Positions 53,427 through 64,000 of a stretch of DNA of 64,000 nucleotides are shown piece after piece. This stretch comes from Amorphophallus konjac (lineage: Eukaryota; Streptophyta; Magnoliopsida; Alismatales; Araceae). How positions within the stretch are numbered: position 1 is the stretch's first letter; every line of letters starts with the position of its first letter. The stretch covers positions 227,029,643 through 227,093,642 of the forward strand of contig CM040128.1 of NCBI GenBank assembly GCA_022559845.1. The letters are read 5' to 3'. Below the pieces are notes generated by a model that was not told the origin of the DNA, did no database searches, and saw nothing but the letters and a program-made list of their open reading frames with translations. The position numbers and the translations under genes are program-made.

Positions 53427-54611
53427 ATGCCGCCTAGATGGAGAGGCCGAGGTCGTGTCCAAGCTAATGTGCCCCAAAATGTTCCGAGGGAAGAGAGCTG
53501 TACTTCGCCTCATCCAATGAATGTTCAAGAGCAAGGCTGTGTTGACCCTATTGTTGGAGAAGAATTGTTGCCTCAAGGTGGTCGTGGTTGAGTTCTCAAG
53601 GAATTTCTTCTGTTCCACCCACCGACATATGAGGGACAATCTGATCCAGATGCGGCTCAGGTCTAGCTGGATGCGACGGAGCGTGTGTTCCGTTCTATGA
53701 AATGCACTGAAGATTAGAAGGTAATGCTAGCTACATTTCAGTTGCAGGGGGCAGCGCTCGCGTGGTGGACCACGGAGTGGGAGGTGACTTTTAAGTCCCG
53801 TCCTCTTCGACTGATTACATGGAAGGAGTTCGTGACTTCATTCGAGCATACATATAGTCCAGCTTATCTCAGGATGGACAAAATGCACCAGTTTATGGAG
53901 TTGGCTCAGGGCGATATGACAGTGTTGCAATATCGGAATAAATTTATGGAATTGGGTCGGTATGCTCCTCATATTCTTGCTGATGAAGGGCTGAAGACTG
54001 AGCAATTTTTGCGTGGTTTGAAACCGGAGCTGAGGCAACCTCTTATTGCAACTAGAGTGGCAGAGTTAGATGTGGCTTAGCAGGTAGCAGCAGCATTAGA
54101 ACTAGATATGGCAAGATCACGAGGGCGAACCCAAGCTAAGCCAATGCAACAGAGTGTGCAGCAGCAGCAGGCTAGTAGTCAACCTAGTGTGACGGGGGTA
54201 CAATGTTCTGTTCCTTCTGCCAGTGGTACTTCCTCCATGAAATCAAAATTCAGGCGGATGTTCAGGAAATCCAAGAAGCAGTATGACCGGCAAGCTTCCT
54301 CTGGTACCGTGCAACAAGCAGCACCCTCTTCTTTTCAACGACAGGGATCGGTGGCTAGTCAGCCGAGACCATGTCCGAGGTGTGGCAGTAATCGTTTGGG
54401 TAGACCGTGTTCAATGCCCGTGGTATGTTTTCGATGTGATCAGGTGGGTCACGTGGTCCATGATTGTCCGTTGAGGTGGAAGCAGCCTGTTACATTTTCA
54501 CAACCACAACAGTTTCAACCTCCACCACCATCACAGTCACAGCAGTACTCACAGGCATCAGTATAGTCATCGCAGCAGTCTACGGCAGGTGGAAAGAAGC
54601 AGAAAGGGAGA
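53427..54611 (+). pseudogene. Element E gag
   Basis: Capsid protein gene of the element. The first ATG (53427) begins 'MPPRWRGRGRVQ', a typical Tekay start. 'FLLFHPPTYEGQSDPDAA' opens the capsid domain. 'WWTTEWEVTF' and 'YSPAYLRM', then 'LAQGDMTVLQYRNKFMELG' and 'LKTEQFLRGLKPELRQPL' complete it. A zinc knuckle 'CFRCDQVGHVVHDC' stands near 54427-54468, with a glutamine-rich tail after it. In-frame stops: TGA 53589, TAG 53664, TAG 53715, TAG 54078 and TAG 54564. There is no frameshift. Confidence 0.92.
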
Positions 54612-56498
54612 GTGACGCATATGACTCGTTCTGAAGCAGTTGCGTCTCATCTTATAGAAGGTACTATTATGATTTATGGTCATGCAGCTCGTGTTTTATT
54701 TGACTCAGGTGCTTCTCATTCATTTTTTTCTGAAGATTTTGTTGCTTGTATTGAGGAGCCGACATCAGAGATGTCTTGTGAGTTAGTTGTTGAATTGTGT
54801 TCTGGGGAGTTCATGTTTACTCCTTTCTGTCTTGATGAGACTCCTATAGTAATCGGGAATCAGCAGTTGCCAGCTAGGTTATATGCATTGAAGCTGGTAG
54901 ATTATGATGTTATTCTAGGCATGGATTGGTTAGAAGGTTATGGGGCCGTGGTTGATTGTAAATTGAAGAAAGTTTATTTTCAGCCATCTGGGAATGCGGC
55001 ATTCTATTTTCAAGGTATTCGATCCCATTCTCCTCGCTTGCTTATTTCTGCTATTCGAGCCTGTAGATTACTTAATGCAGGTTGTCAGGGATTCTTTACT
55101 TCCGTGGTTACTGTCGAGGCACCACAGCAGGAGATGGGTGATATTCCTGTGGTTTGTGAATTTCCTGATGTGTTTCCTGATGAGTTGCCAGGCTTACCCC
55201 CACAGCAAGAGATCAAGATGGTAATTGAATTAATTCCAGGTACGGCACCTTTAGCAAAAGCACCTTACCATATGGCTCCTGCAGAATTGAAAGAATTGAG
55301 AGCACAGTTGTTAGAATTTCTGAACAAAGGCTACATCCGTCCTAGCTTTTCTCCATGGAGTGCTCATGTGTTGTTTGTGAAGAAGAAAGATGGAAGCCTG
55401 AGGCTATGTATTGATTACATGCAATTAAATCAGGTGACTGTCAAGAATAAATATCCTTTGCCCAGGATCGATGCTTTATTTGACCAACTTCAGTCGGCGA
55501 GTGTCTTTTCATGGATTGATCTTCGATCTGGTTATTACCAATTGAGGATTAGGGAATCTGATGTGGAGAAGACTACCTTTAGTACAAGGTATGGTCATTG
55601 TGAATTTTTGGTTATGCCATTTGGGCTAACCAATGCTCCAGCAGTGTTTATGGACTTAATGCATCGTGTGTTTTGTCCATATTTGGACCAATTTATGGTG
55701 ATCTTTGTCGATGATATTTTGGTCTATTCTGCCTCTGAGGAAGAGCATGCTCAACATCTTAAGGTGGTATTACAGACTCTTCGAGATCACGAGCTCTATG
55801 CAAAATTTAGTAAATGTGAGTTTTGGCTTCGGGAAGTTCATTTTCTAGGCCATGTGATTTCTGGCGATGGAGTTGCAGTTGATCCTATTAAAATTGAAGT
55901 TGTTCTTCAATGGCATAGCCCTAAGACTGTAACAGAGATCAAGAGTTTTTTGGGTCTTGCGGGTTATTATAGAAGATTCATTCAAGATTTTGCACGAATT
56001 GCCGTGCCAATGACTAAGTTGACTCGCAAAGATGTGCCATTTGTGTCGTCGGATAAGTGTGAACAGAGCTTCAATGAGTTGAAAAGGTTGCTCACCACTT
56101 CTCCAATGCTTGTTTTGCCTTTTGGCTCGGGTGGATTCGTAGTGTGTACGGATGCTTCTCGAGTAGGTTTGGGTGCAATGCTTATGCAACATGGCAAGGT
56201 TGTGGCATATGCGTCCCGGCAACTAAAGCAACATGAAGAAAATTATCCCACTCATGATTTAGAGTTGGTGGTGGTGATTTTTGCATTGAAAATATGGAGA
56301 CACTACTTGTATGGTGAGACATTTGAGATCTTCACAGATCATCAAAGCTTGAAATATGTGTTTTCTCAAAAAGATTTGAATCTTCGTCAGTACAGGTGGA
56401 TGGAGTATATGAAAGACTATGATTTTACTCTGTCTTATCAACCTGACAAGATGAACGTGGTAGCTGATGCATTGAGAAAGAAAGTGTAGGTCAATCAT
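54612..56498 (+). pseudogene. Element E protease, reverse transcriptase and RNase H
   Basis: It is open for 625 codons from 54612 to TAG at 56487. Protease active site '[11 protein letters not shown]' is near 54700. Reverse transcriptase motifs: '[14 protein letters not shown]', '[15 protein letters not shown]' (first catalytic Asp), '[13 protein letters not shown]' (55617) and 'FVDDILVYS' (about 55704, catalytic Asp pair). RNase H follows with '[15 protein letters not shown]', '[20 protein letters not shown]' and '[14 protein letters not shown]'. The catalytic residues of all three enzymes are still there. It is the longest undisturbed coding stretch in the window. Confidence 0.95.
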
Positions 56499-58025
56499 TT
56501 GTTGATGCGAGAATGGAGGTTGTGGGAACAATTTCCTGGTGAGACGTTCAGATTGAAAATTCCACGTGATCCGATGGTAGTTGTTCTTGCTAGTCTAGTG
56601 ATAACTCCAACTATTTATCAGCAGATCAGGGAGGCACAGCAGGCAGATTCTGAGTTGTCTCGCATTGTGTTAATGCCAGACGTGGAGTTCAGTGATGATT
56701 CTATGGTTAGATTCAGAGGTAGACTTTATGTTCCAGTTGATGAATCTTTGAGGAATGTTATTTTGCATGAGGCGCATGGATCCCGTTATGTTATTCATTC
56801 TGGCACCACGAAAATGTATCACAATATGAAAAGGTAATTTTGGTGGCCAGGTATGAAGAGGGATGTAGCTGATTTCGTCTCTAAGTGTTTGACATGTCAA
56901 CAAGTCAAAGCTGAGCATCAAAGGCCTGAAGGAATGCTTCAACCCTTGGAGATTCTGATGTAGAAGTGGGATCATGTCACTACTGATTTTATTGTGGGTT
57001 TATCTTGCACTTCTCAAGGCTATGATGGTATTTTGCTGTTGGTTGATCGTCTAACTAAGACAGCAAGAATGTTGTCGATCAAGGTGACGTGGAATGTGCA
57101 GAAATTGGCGGAGCTTTATGTTGCAAGAATTGTGCCATTACATGGAATTCCAATATCCATTGTGTCAGATCGTGACCCGCATTTTACTTCTAGCTTCTGG
57201 CGGAGTTTTCAAAAGGCGTTGGGTACAGAATTGGCATTTAGTTCAGCGTATCATCCTCAGTCTGATGGTCAGTCCGAGAGGACTATTCAGACATTAGAAG
57301 ATATGATGTGATCATGTTGTTTGGATTGGCAGGGTTCGTGGAGTCAACACTTGCCACTGGTAGAATTCTCTTATAATAATAGTTATCATTCCAGTATTGA
57401 TATGGCACCATATGAAGCTTTGTATGGGCGTCCTTGTCGTACACCGTTGGACTGGTTTGAGGCTGGTGACCGACTGCTGACAGGACCAGAGATGATTCAG
57501 CAATGTGTTGATCTGGTACGTCTAATCAGGCAGAAAATGTTGACAGCTCAAAGTCGACAAAAAAGCTATGCAGATCGGCGTAGGAGACCATTGCACTTTG
57601 AGCCTGGAGATTCTATTTTTGTGAAAATATCCCCAATGAAAGGTGTGATGAGATTTGGGAAGTGTGGAAAGCTTAGTCCCCGATATATTGGTCTGTTTCC
57701 TATCTCGGAACGTGTGGGCCAAGTGGCTTATCGACTTTAGTTGCCATCGGTGATGCAACCGATCCATGATGTGTTTCATGTTTCCCAGTTAATAAAGTAT
57801 ATTCCTGATGCATCTCACATATTACTTGATTCAATGTGGCCTGAAGTGACAGCGGATCTACCCACGCCAGAGTTTTCGATACGGATTGATGATCATTGTG
57901 AACAACAACTGAGGAATAAGGTAATCCCTCTAGTAAAGGTAGTATGGCAGCGTCACTCGGGTAATGAAGCTACTTGGGAACATGAGGACAATATGCATCA
58001 GCAGTTTGCGTTTTTATTCCAGTAA
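56499..58025 (+). pseudogene. Element E integrase with C-terminal chromodomain
   Basis: The zinc region has 'HEAHGSRYVIHSGTTKMYH' and 'CLTCQQVK'. The core has 'WDHVTTDFIVGL', 'IVSDRDPHFTSSFW' and 'AYHPQSDGQSERT', giving the D,D35E triad. 'WSQHLPLVEFSYNNSYHSS' and 'HFEPGDSIFVKISPMKG' follow (GPY/F-type region). The last 50 codons, with 'IPLVKVVWQRHSGNEATWE', form a chromodomain that in this clade is thought to guide insertion to heterochromatin. In-frame stops: TAA 56835, TAG 56961, TGA 57309 and TAG 57738, all in one frame. Confidence 0.93.
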
Positions 58026-58102
58026 GGTATATTTTCTTTCAGTTCTCTCCATGTGCTTTCCTTTAAATTTCGAGGACGAAATTTCTATTAGGAGGGAGGG
58101 AC
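58026..58102 (+). other. Element E 3' end with polypurine tract
   Basis: 'TTTCGAGGACGAAATTTC' (near 58067) and TAGGAGGGAGGGAC lead to the 3' LTR. The same phrase precedes the LTRs of B and G1, which supports one lineage. Confidence 0.88.
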
Positions 58103-60362
58103 AGTAAGATCCGGTAGTTAACGGATTCTTATCGGTATTGAAATATAAAAAGATTCATGAGTTTAGGCTATTTTAATGGGCTTAATGGGCCTAGTTTAGT
58201 GGGTTTATGCATTTGTATAAGCTTTTAGAAAGGAAATAAGGCGTATATGCAATTTTGCTTATATTAAGGCCTTATTGCAATTTAAGTTTTTTTAACAAAA
58301 AAATAAATAACAAAGGTTTTTTTGTGAACCCACGAAGGGTTCTCTCTCTCCCCTCACCCTCTCTTTCTCTCTACGCACGTCCCCTCTCTCTCTTTGCTTT
58401 CTCGGTGGTGTGATCACCCCGAGACTTCATAGGGATTGCAGGAGGTGGCCTTGGCAAGCCCGAGGCGTGGGAGGAGCGGTGTTGTCGTCGTGGAGGTGAC
58501 GGTGGAGCGTGGAGGCGGGAAACCCCACGTGGAGCGCGGTTCCTTCGCGTAGAACGTGCGTAGAACGGCGTTTTCGGCTTAAACCAAATAGGGGGATGGA
58601 TTCCTTACCTCGTTAGGATTGATTCCTCGTCCTTTGGCATGTTAATAGCGGGCCTATATGCATGAACATCGTCGTTATGTTTTAAAAGCATGAACATGGT
58701 TATTTATGTTTTTGATCCATCCATGGCCATTGTTTTTATGTTTTTGGACGTTTAATTGTTGTGGAATGGACGTAGGAAGGTAGGGAATAGGTGTAACCAT
58801 GTTTTCCCATCGATTTGAATCGATTGGGAGGGAACTCCATTGAGTTTCCCACATTTTGGGTCCTCTGGATGGCTTGCGGTCGTTCTAGGGACCGTTTTCC
58901 CCATTGAATAAAGAGGTGGACCTTGGCGGTCTCGGCCTAGACCATTTGTAGACCTTGGAGGTCCTTCGACTGACCGTTTGTGAGCCTTAGCGGCCCAGTA
59001 AATGACCCCTAAGACCCTTTGACCGAGTAAGGCTGTGTAAGCCTAGCGGCCTTTGACCTGACCGTTTCCATTTCTAAGTGGTCAATCGTATGACTATTTC
59101 TTGATTGAGGTTTTATTTTATTCAAATGTATGAAATGTTCATAGCTAAGCGGTCATGTAGAAGACCGCATGGGTCAGCGTGGTGGTAAGTCATTTGACCA
59201 TTTTCCAGCTCCTTACGGCCCTGTACTAGACTGTTTAGTCCTGTAGAATATGAATTTAATTCCATTCATTTAATTATGCGTTCAACAATGCATGTTCTCC
59301 ATGTTTAAATATTTCTACAAACTGGGGCATATTTTTAGATCCCAATAGAACTAGTTTCCCTTTATTGTGATGGAACCACTAGTCGTAGCCCGACGACCTT
59401 TAGTGTCGGCCCACCTAGGAGAGGTGGCGGGGTAATCCCGGTGTACAGTTTTTAAGCTGGTTTCTGTGGGCCCCCTTGCTTGGCAGTAGCGTCCTAGGGG
59501 GGGGGGGAACTAGCTAGAGGCCTGGCTCAAGGCATTGAGCCTGTGTGTGCACACGTGGTCAGGGGCTTGGACTGACACTAACGAGTGTGACCCTGACTAG
59601 TTCTTGATCTTGGTTACTATTACGTGTCTCACTTGCCGTGTTCCAGGCTCGTGGAGATACTTGAGACGCAGTGTAAGTCGTTAGTGGACGCGTCTGGTCT
59701 TCTTTCTGGTTGTCCTTTCTCTCTCCTGTCACTTGGAAATGTTGGATTTTCATTCTATTGGTAGATTATGATTCTCGTGTTAAATTGCTCGTTGAATATT
59801 AAATGACATTTAAATTAGCTATCTTTAAATTGTTCATGTGCTTGTATAGCCTTATTAATTGTCATTTTCTTATGCTTACACTATTGCATGATTAATTCCT
59901 ATGATTGATTGCTGCTTTAAGTTTAATTGCGAGGTAGGGATCCACGTGAACGCTACTGAGTCTATGTTGTGAGACTCACCCTTTCTTTTCAAGTGAGACG
60001 GAGCAGCAAACCGCAAGTTTCCCTCGTGCTTTTGGCGGGAAGTCGTAGGTGCCAACAGTGGTCCGTCTATCTTTTAGTTCCCTTTTGACCTGGGTATGCC
60101 TCGTGTAGTTGTTTATTTTGACTTCTGTACAGTGTTGGACTTGTGTTGTATGGATCTGGACAATTTTATATAAATATATCACTTTGATATTGTTAATAAC
60201 TTCCGCTTAAAATTGCCATTTTATAATGCGCGTGTAATTCTAGTTCATTATACACCTCCTCAACTAATCCTCCCAACCCTTATGGGGCCTCATCAGCCTC
60301 TTGGGTGGCGTCTCCGAGTCTTGGTATCGATTTACCGGTATCCGGATCTCCGGGTCGTTACA
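58103..60362 (+). repeat. Element E 3' LTR
   Basis: It is a close copy of 51015-53275. Its first base is A in place of T (AGTAAGATCC against TGTAAGGCCC). Most other differences are transitions. Confidence 0.93.
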
Positions 60363-61025
60363 TGCGCCGACCTGTATATCACACAGGTAGACTTTATTCA
60401 GTCAGAGAGACTCTTACTGTATTGATGATGCATCGACCTGTCAATGCATAAGGCAGTACTACATGCACTTCATCATAGACGTGCCATTGAGGCGTGTCAG
60501 CCTGACCTAGTGATATATAAGAAAATGCTTAATGCATCGACGTAAGACCTTAATGCACCGAACTGACTTCAAGGTAGATGCACAAGGTGCACCGACCTTA
60601 AGAAAGATGGCCTCTAACGCACCGACCTTATACAGCAATCACTGTCGCACAGGCATCGACTTGTCGAAAGTGTGCATCCACCTGATGATACAACATCTAG
60701 CCTATAGTGCCTAGCAACATCGACCTATGTACAAAGTGCACCGACGTGATAGTGCAAGACTTCTGCATTCGCACCGACCTTCTAGACTAGAATGCATATG
60801 TGCACAGACCTGACTTTCTCAATGCATGAGTATGCATCGACCTTATATCGCAGCAGCATGAGTATGCATTGACCTTATAAATGCAAGAATCATATTCTGA
60901 CTTAATGAAATGACAATAAGCACACATTATAAATCCAAATGGTTTTGCCAATATCAAAGTCAATCTCACTGTTGTCGGCATCAAAATCATCAAAACTAGA
61001 CATCAAATCCAGAAGAGTCACAGCA
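60363..61025 (-). repeat. Element D 5' LTR, second part (right of element E)
   Basis: It continues the D LTR from TGCGCCGACC with the CGACCT word array and ends CACAGCA (left LTR: CACAACA). It matches 41042-41704. Confidence 0.92.
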
Positions 61026-62386
61026 ATTTCTAATCCAGTTTGGTGTTTGTTCATTTTTTGCAAAGGTAATCAAAAGAAAGCTCTCTTCATCGGCCGGCCG
61101 AGGGAAGAAAAATAAGGAACCCTCACAAATCTCTCCCACATCCAAGGTATAACGCGCGATCTATTTCCTTTATGTTTTTAGGGGTACTTGACCCATGGCG
61201 ATCACACATCATGCAACACACAAGCACTCACGTGTGATTTCATTCCATTTATTTTCTGTTAAAACCCATGGAGAGCAACTCTCACAGTCTGTCGCTTCTT
61301 CTTATTATCTATTCCATGATGTCATTCACATATTTTGGCGATCACGATGGGAGCTCTTTTGTTTTCTTTTGATTACCCGTGTGCTTTCAACACCCACGTG
61401 TGCCCCTCCTTTTGGCACCCGCGCGTGCCCCTCCTTATTGCGCCTTAACGTGCAGTAGCACTTTTATTTTCATCCCTCATGCAGCATGTGCACTCCCCTA
61501 TTGTCCCTTGTGAGTCCTCGAGGAGTTTGTGTGTTTCGGAAAGAAAATCATGTTTTAAATAAGTGCTTCATTTTTTTAGTTGATTCCCACGCCTGGATAT
61601 GTTTGATTTGTGAAAGTTCATTTTCGTTTCCTCATCAGTTAGTTCTGTGAACATCTCATTGAGAACGTGTTCCCTATCCTTGATGCCTTTACATAAATGT
61701 GTCCCCTAAAAGACACCTTTATGTCTTTTCTATATGTTGCCTCCGCTCAGCACCACTGTGCTGAAGTGCATTTTGAATAGTGAACGTGTCCTTAGATAGA
61801 AACTTTTCTGAGCAGAATTGATTCTTATCTTGTGATATATGTTGATTTGTGTTATATAGTATTCATCTACAGTAGTTTGCATTACCTACGTGTATTAGAG
61901 CATTCTCCCGCCTTTTGCATTTCTAGGAAATTACCCTCTCTCGGTGATGGAAGGACTCTCTATTCAGGTATTCCTCTCTACGGACTTGGATCCCCTCCAC
62001 CGAGACCTTAATAAGTCTCCAAAATCGAGGGATTCCCTCCTCGTTCACTGGGCAAGTTGTACCATTAAACTTCCCAGAGATAGTTGACCTACACGTGGTG
62101 AGAGTGTGAAATCCTAGTTGGCAAGAAGTCAAATCAAAACTGGAACTTGGATCCTACCTTGTTCAGTGAATTTGAATATTTTCTGAAAATCATCCAACTC
62201 ATACGAGGAGACTCTAAACTGAACGTAAACATCCATTTGTTTGATAATCTCTATAAAATTATTTGTAAGCACATTGTTTGATTTCATCATGATGTTGTTT
62301 TCTGGTAAAGTGCTTAGCATGCCTAGTTACATTTTTATGACCATGAGGATGGCCGCTTTGATTCATGACATACCCCTTGTGTCCAT
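61026..62386. other. Unassigned sequence between elements D and F
   Basis: No gene was recognised. A direct repeat of about 22 bp built on CGTGCCCCTCCTT stands at about 61400-61435. Near 62095-62275 one + frame reads as coding-like for about 60 codons ('NLDPTLFSEFEYFLKII'), without a family I can name. It may continue the unassigned stretch at 38201-39291 that D split. Confidence 0.4.
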
Positions 62387-64000
62387 TGTCACGCCCCGAC
62401 GCGGAATATCGAGGCACGACGAGTCGTAACACTCGTGTCAATCAGAGCATGTATAATATGATCAAACTAAAAAGAGAGATAATAAAAAGTGGATACTTTT
62501 ATTTCATCGAAATAAACTTTTTACAACAACATTAAACCTTAAGAGGCATAATACAACTTCCAAGTATATAACTCTAGCAAGAGCACCACTCATAAACCTA
62601 GGTAACTAAGATGAACTGGATCCCTCGTTTCACTCTTTCCCATCCCCATGTGTTTAGGGTTCATCGTCGGAACCACCTGCAATGTTAACCGAAAACGTAG
62701 GGTGAGCGAAACGCTCAGTAAGATTTATATCTCTATACCAGACAACTTAATGTAATTAACATTTTTGGATAAAGGTTTGTGCTATGCCGAGAAACATAAA
62801 TAAAACATGGAACAAGAATAGGAGAGAGAGTAAAGTAATGCAAGTGATTGGAATCACAAGTAGATAAGATATCAAGAGTAAAGTTTAAGTAGGGAATGAT
62901 AATGTAGCAAGTATTATCATAGAATTGGCTATTTCATGCAAGTATGTATAAGTCAAGTATTTCACGTAATTCAAGTATTCATGTATTCAAGCAAGTTAAG
63001 TAATTCATGAATTGTGGAATGTCATAAATCAATCTAGCAAGTCAAGCACTTCGGTGCAATTTCACACCAAGTCAATAATAGCTCCCGTAGGCACAAGTAT
63101 TTTCGGGCACTCCCCCCAGGACCAGACCGGGCCCCATTAACGCTAGGCATTGGGGTTATGGATCATAGATCCCAAGTATATTTAGACACCCACATAATAT
63201 GTATGGCCAAAGAATTTCAAGGTAAAGCTTACTTAATAAAGTATAGATCTAGCAAAAATTATCATTCGAGGTATGAGTAGTACAAGATTAAAAGTAGTTA
63301 AAAGAGAAGTTCGAAAAGTATTTAAGACATCATGTTTAACGACATTAAGTTGATAAAAGATTGGATTGTCGGATAAGGCACAATCAGCCCTTACGGAAAA
63401 TCTCGTAAAACGGGTCTAGATCAAGTTTTTCACAGTCGGGTGTTTAGCTAGAAAATCGAGGAATCACGGCCAGGTATAGGTGGGAGATTGGGAGGCTCCC
63501 CTCGCATTCACGAGGTCCTAATTAATAAACCATGTATCCACGTAAAGTTTTTACCCGTGGACCTCTTTCCTAAGACACCATTCTTCTTTGAAAATCTAGC
63601 AAACTACGTGACTTGTCGAAAAAATGGTAACGCGATAACATTGAAATCATTAAAACTCATATTGATCACGATCATGCAAGTAAGCCCATGTAATTTTAAC
63701 AGATAATATATATTCCATTTAACATGCCAGAAAGATAATATAGTCATGGAGATCAAAGATATCATGAAGGTAACAAGAACTAGGACGGAAATATAAGCTC
63801 ATGGATTAGAATTATTATCTTTCATATCCTTAACTTAATCGTGTGTGAATTTGAATGATATACAACTTAACATAACATATTTAACATGATAGATGATATA
63901 TTGGTTCAATTAGAACTTGAAGACATCACGATCGAGGCAGAGATCGCGCATCCGGAACACGGTCTTAGAAAGTCACCGTGATCCGAGACGGATCTTCCAG
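62387..64000 (-). repeat. Element F: partial LTR of a Ty3/gypsy element
   Basis: It begins TGTCACGCCCCGACGCGG and runs past the window end. 'ACCTGCAATG..GGGTGAGCG' near 62679-62706 looks like the reverse complement of the 'CTCACCC..TTCAGGTGAG' phrase of the other gypsy LTRs. 'CCAGGACCAGACCGGGCCCC' near 63116 resembles, in reverse, the C-rich part of the structured block. I therefore read it as on the - strand, with 62387 its outer 3' end. No primer site is found at 62386. Confidence 0.6.

Larger units (their letters stand above)
51015..60362 (+). mobile_element. Element E: Tekay-type chromovirus (Ty3/gypsy)
   Basis: LTRs are 51015-53275 and 58103-60362 (2261 and 2260 bp). Gag, protease, reverse transcriptase, RNase H, integrase and a C-terminal chromodomain lie in this order in one frame. 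Integrase after RNase H marks Ty3/gypsy; the chromodomain and the TGTAA..TACA LTRs mark the Tekay clade. The flanks TGCAA and TGCGC are each one change from TGCAC, the sequence at this point in the intact LTR of D. Ten in-frame stops but no frameshift were seen. Confidence 0.94.
39297..61025 (-). mobile_element. Element D: Sire-like Ty1/copia retrotransposon, carrying element E
   Basis: It reads right to left. The 5' LTR is 49255-61025, split by E; the 3' LTR is 39297-41704 (2408 bp). It has a tRNA primer site, gag, copia-order pol and a polypurine tract. The flanks are ATTTT (39292-39296) and ATTTC (61026-61030), a target duplication with one change. Gene order, tract-rich 3' region, hairpin leader and end block GGGGTGAATAGATC are shared with A and C. 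Frameshifts and stops throughout make it inactive. Without E it would be about 12.4 kb. Confidence 0.9.

Noticed and set aside
61195..61458. 87-codon + frame between D and F
   Set aside because: No motif, no splice or promoter context; not different from chance.

Overview
This is a plant nuclear window, almost certainly from an angiosperm with a large, repeat-rich genome. No intact host protein gene, tRNA or rRNA was found. Nearly every base can be assigned to long terminal repeat (LTR) retrotransposons, many nested in one another, plus the remains of one En/Spm-type DNA transposase gene. The species cannot be named from the sequence. Element names used below (G1, A, B, C, D, E, F) are mine.

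Left third (1-24192) is a three-level nest. The outermost element G1 is a Ty3/gypsy element; its 3' non-coding interior is 1-970 and its 3' LTR is 21209-24192. Element A, a Ty1/copia element of Sire/Maximus type on the + strand (976-21184, two 2525-bp LTRs), sits just upstream of the G1 LTR and is flanked by the perfect 5-bp target duplication GAAAT. Element B (5245-13243, LTRs of 2933 and 2934 bp, perfect duplication AAGGA) sits inside the gag region of A. B has a primer-binding site, a polypurine tract and near-identical LTRs but no coding capacity. Its interior resembles that of G1, so both look like members of a non-autonomous, Tekay-like lineage.

Middle (24193-39296) holds a T-rich stretch, a cluster of foldback sequences, and element C on the - strand (26587-36854). 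C is a Sire-like LTR element whose ~5-kb interior has no readable protein. It ends in a decayed, intron-containing transposase gene of the Transposase_24 (Ptta/En/Spm) family on the - strand (about 36860-38200). Then follows an unassigned stretch with a good TATA box.

Right third (39297-64000): element D is a Sire-like copia element on the - strand (39297-61025) with recognisable but broken gag and pol. Its own 5' LTR (right-hand copy) is split by element E (51015-60362), a Tekay-type chromovirus on the + strand with gag, protease, reverse transcriptase, RNase H, integrase and a C-terminal chromodomain. E is all in one frame but is interrupted by ten stops. The window ends in an LTR of another gypsy element, F (62387 to beyond 64000).

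The most interesting signals are in the LTRs. Every LTR family here carries its own short word repeated many times, often self-complementary. The copia leaders also carry arrays of very short perfect hairpins. The three complete Tekay-like LTRs share a structured block in which one stem shows a covarying base pair and a 10-bp palindrome is fixed.
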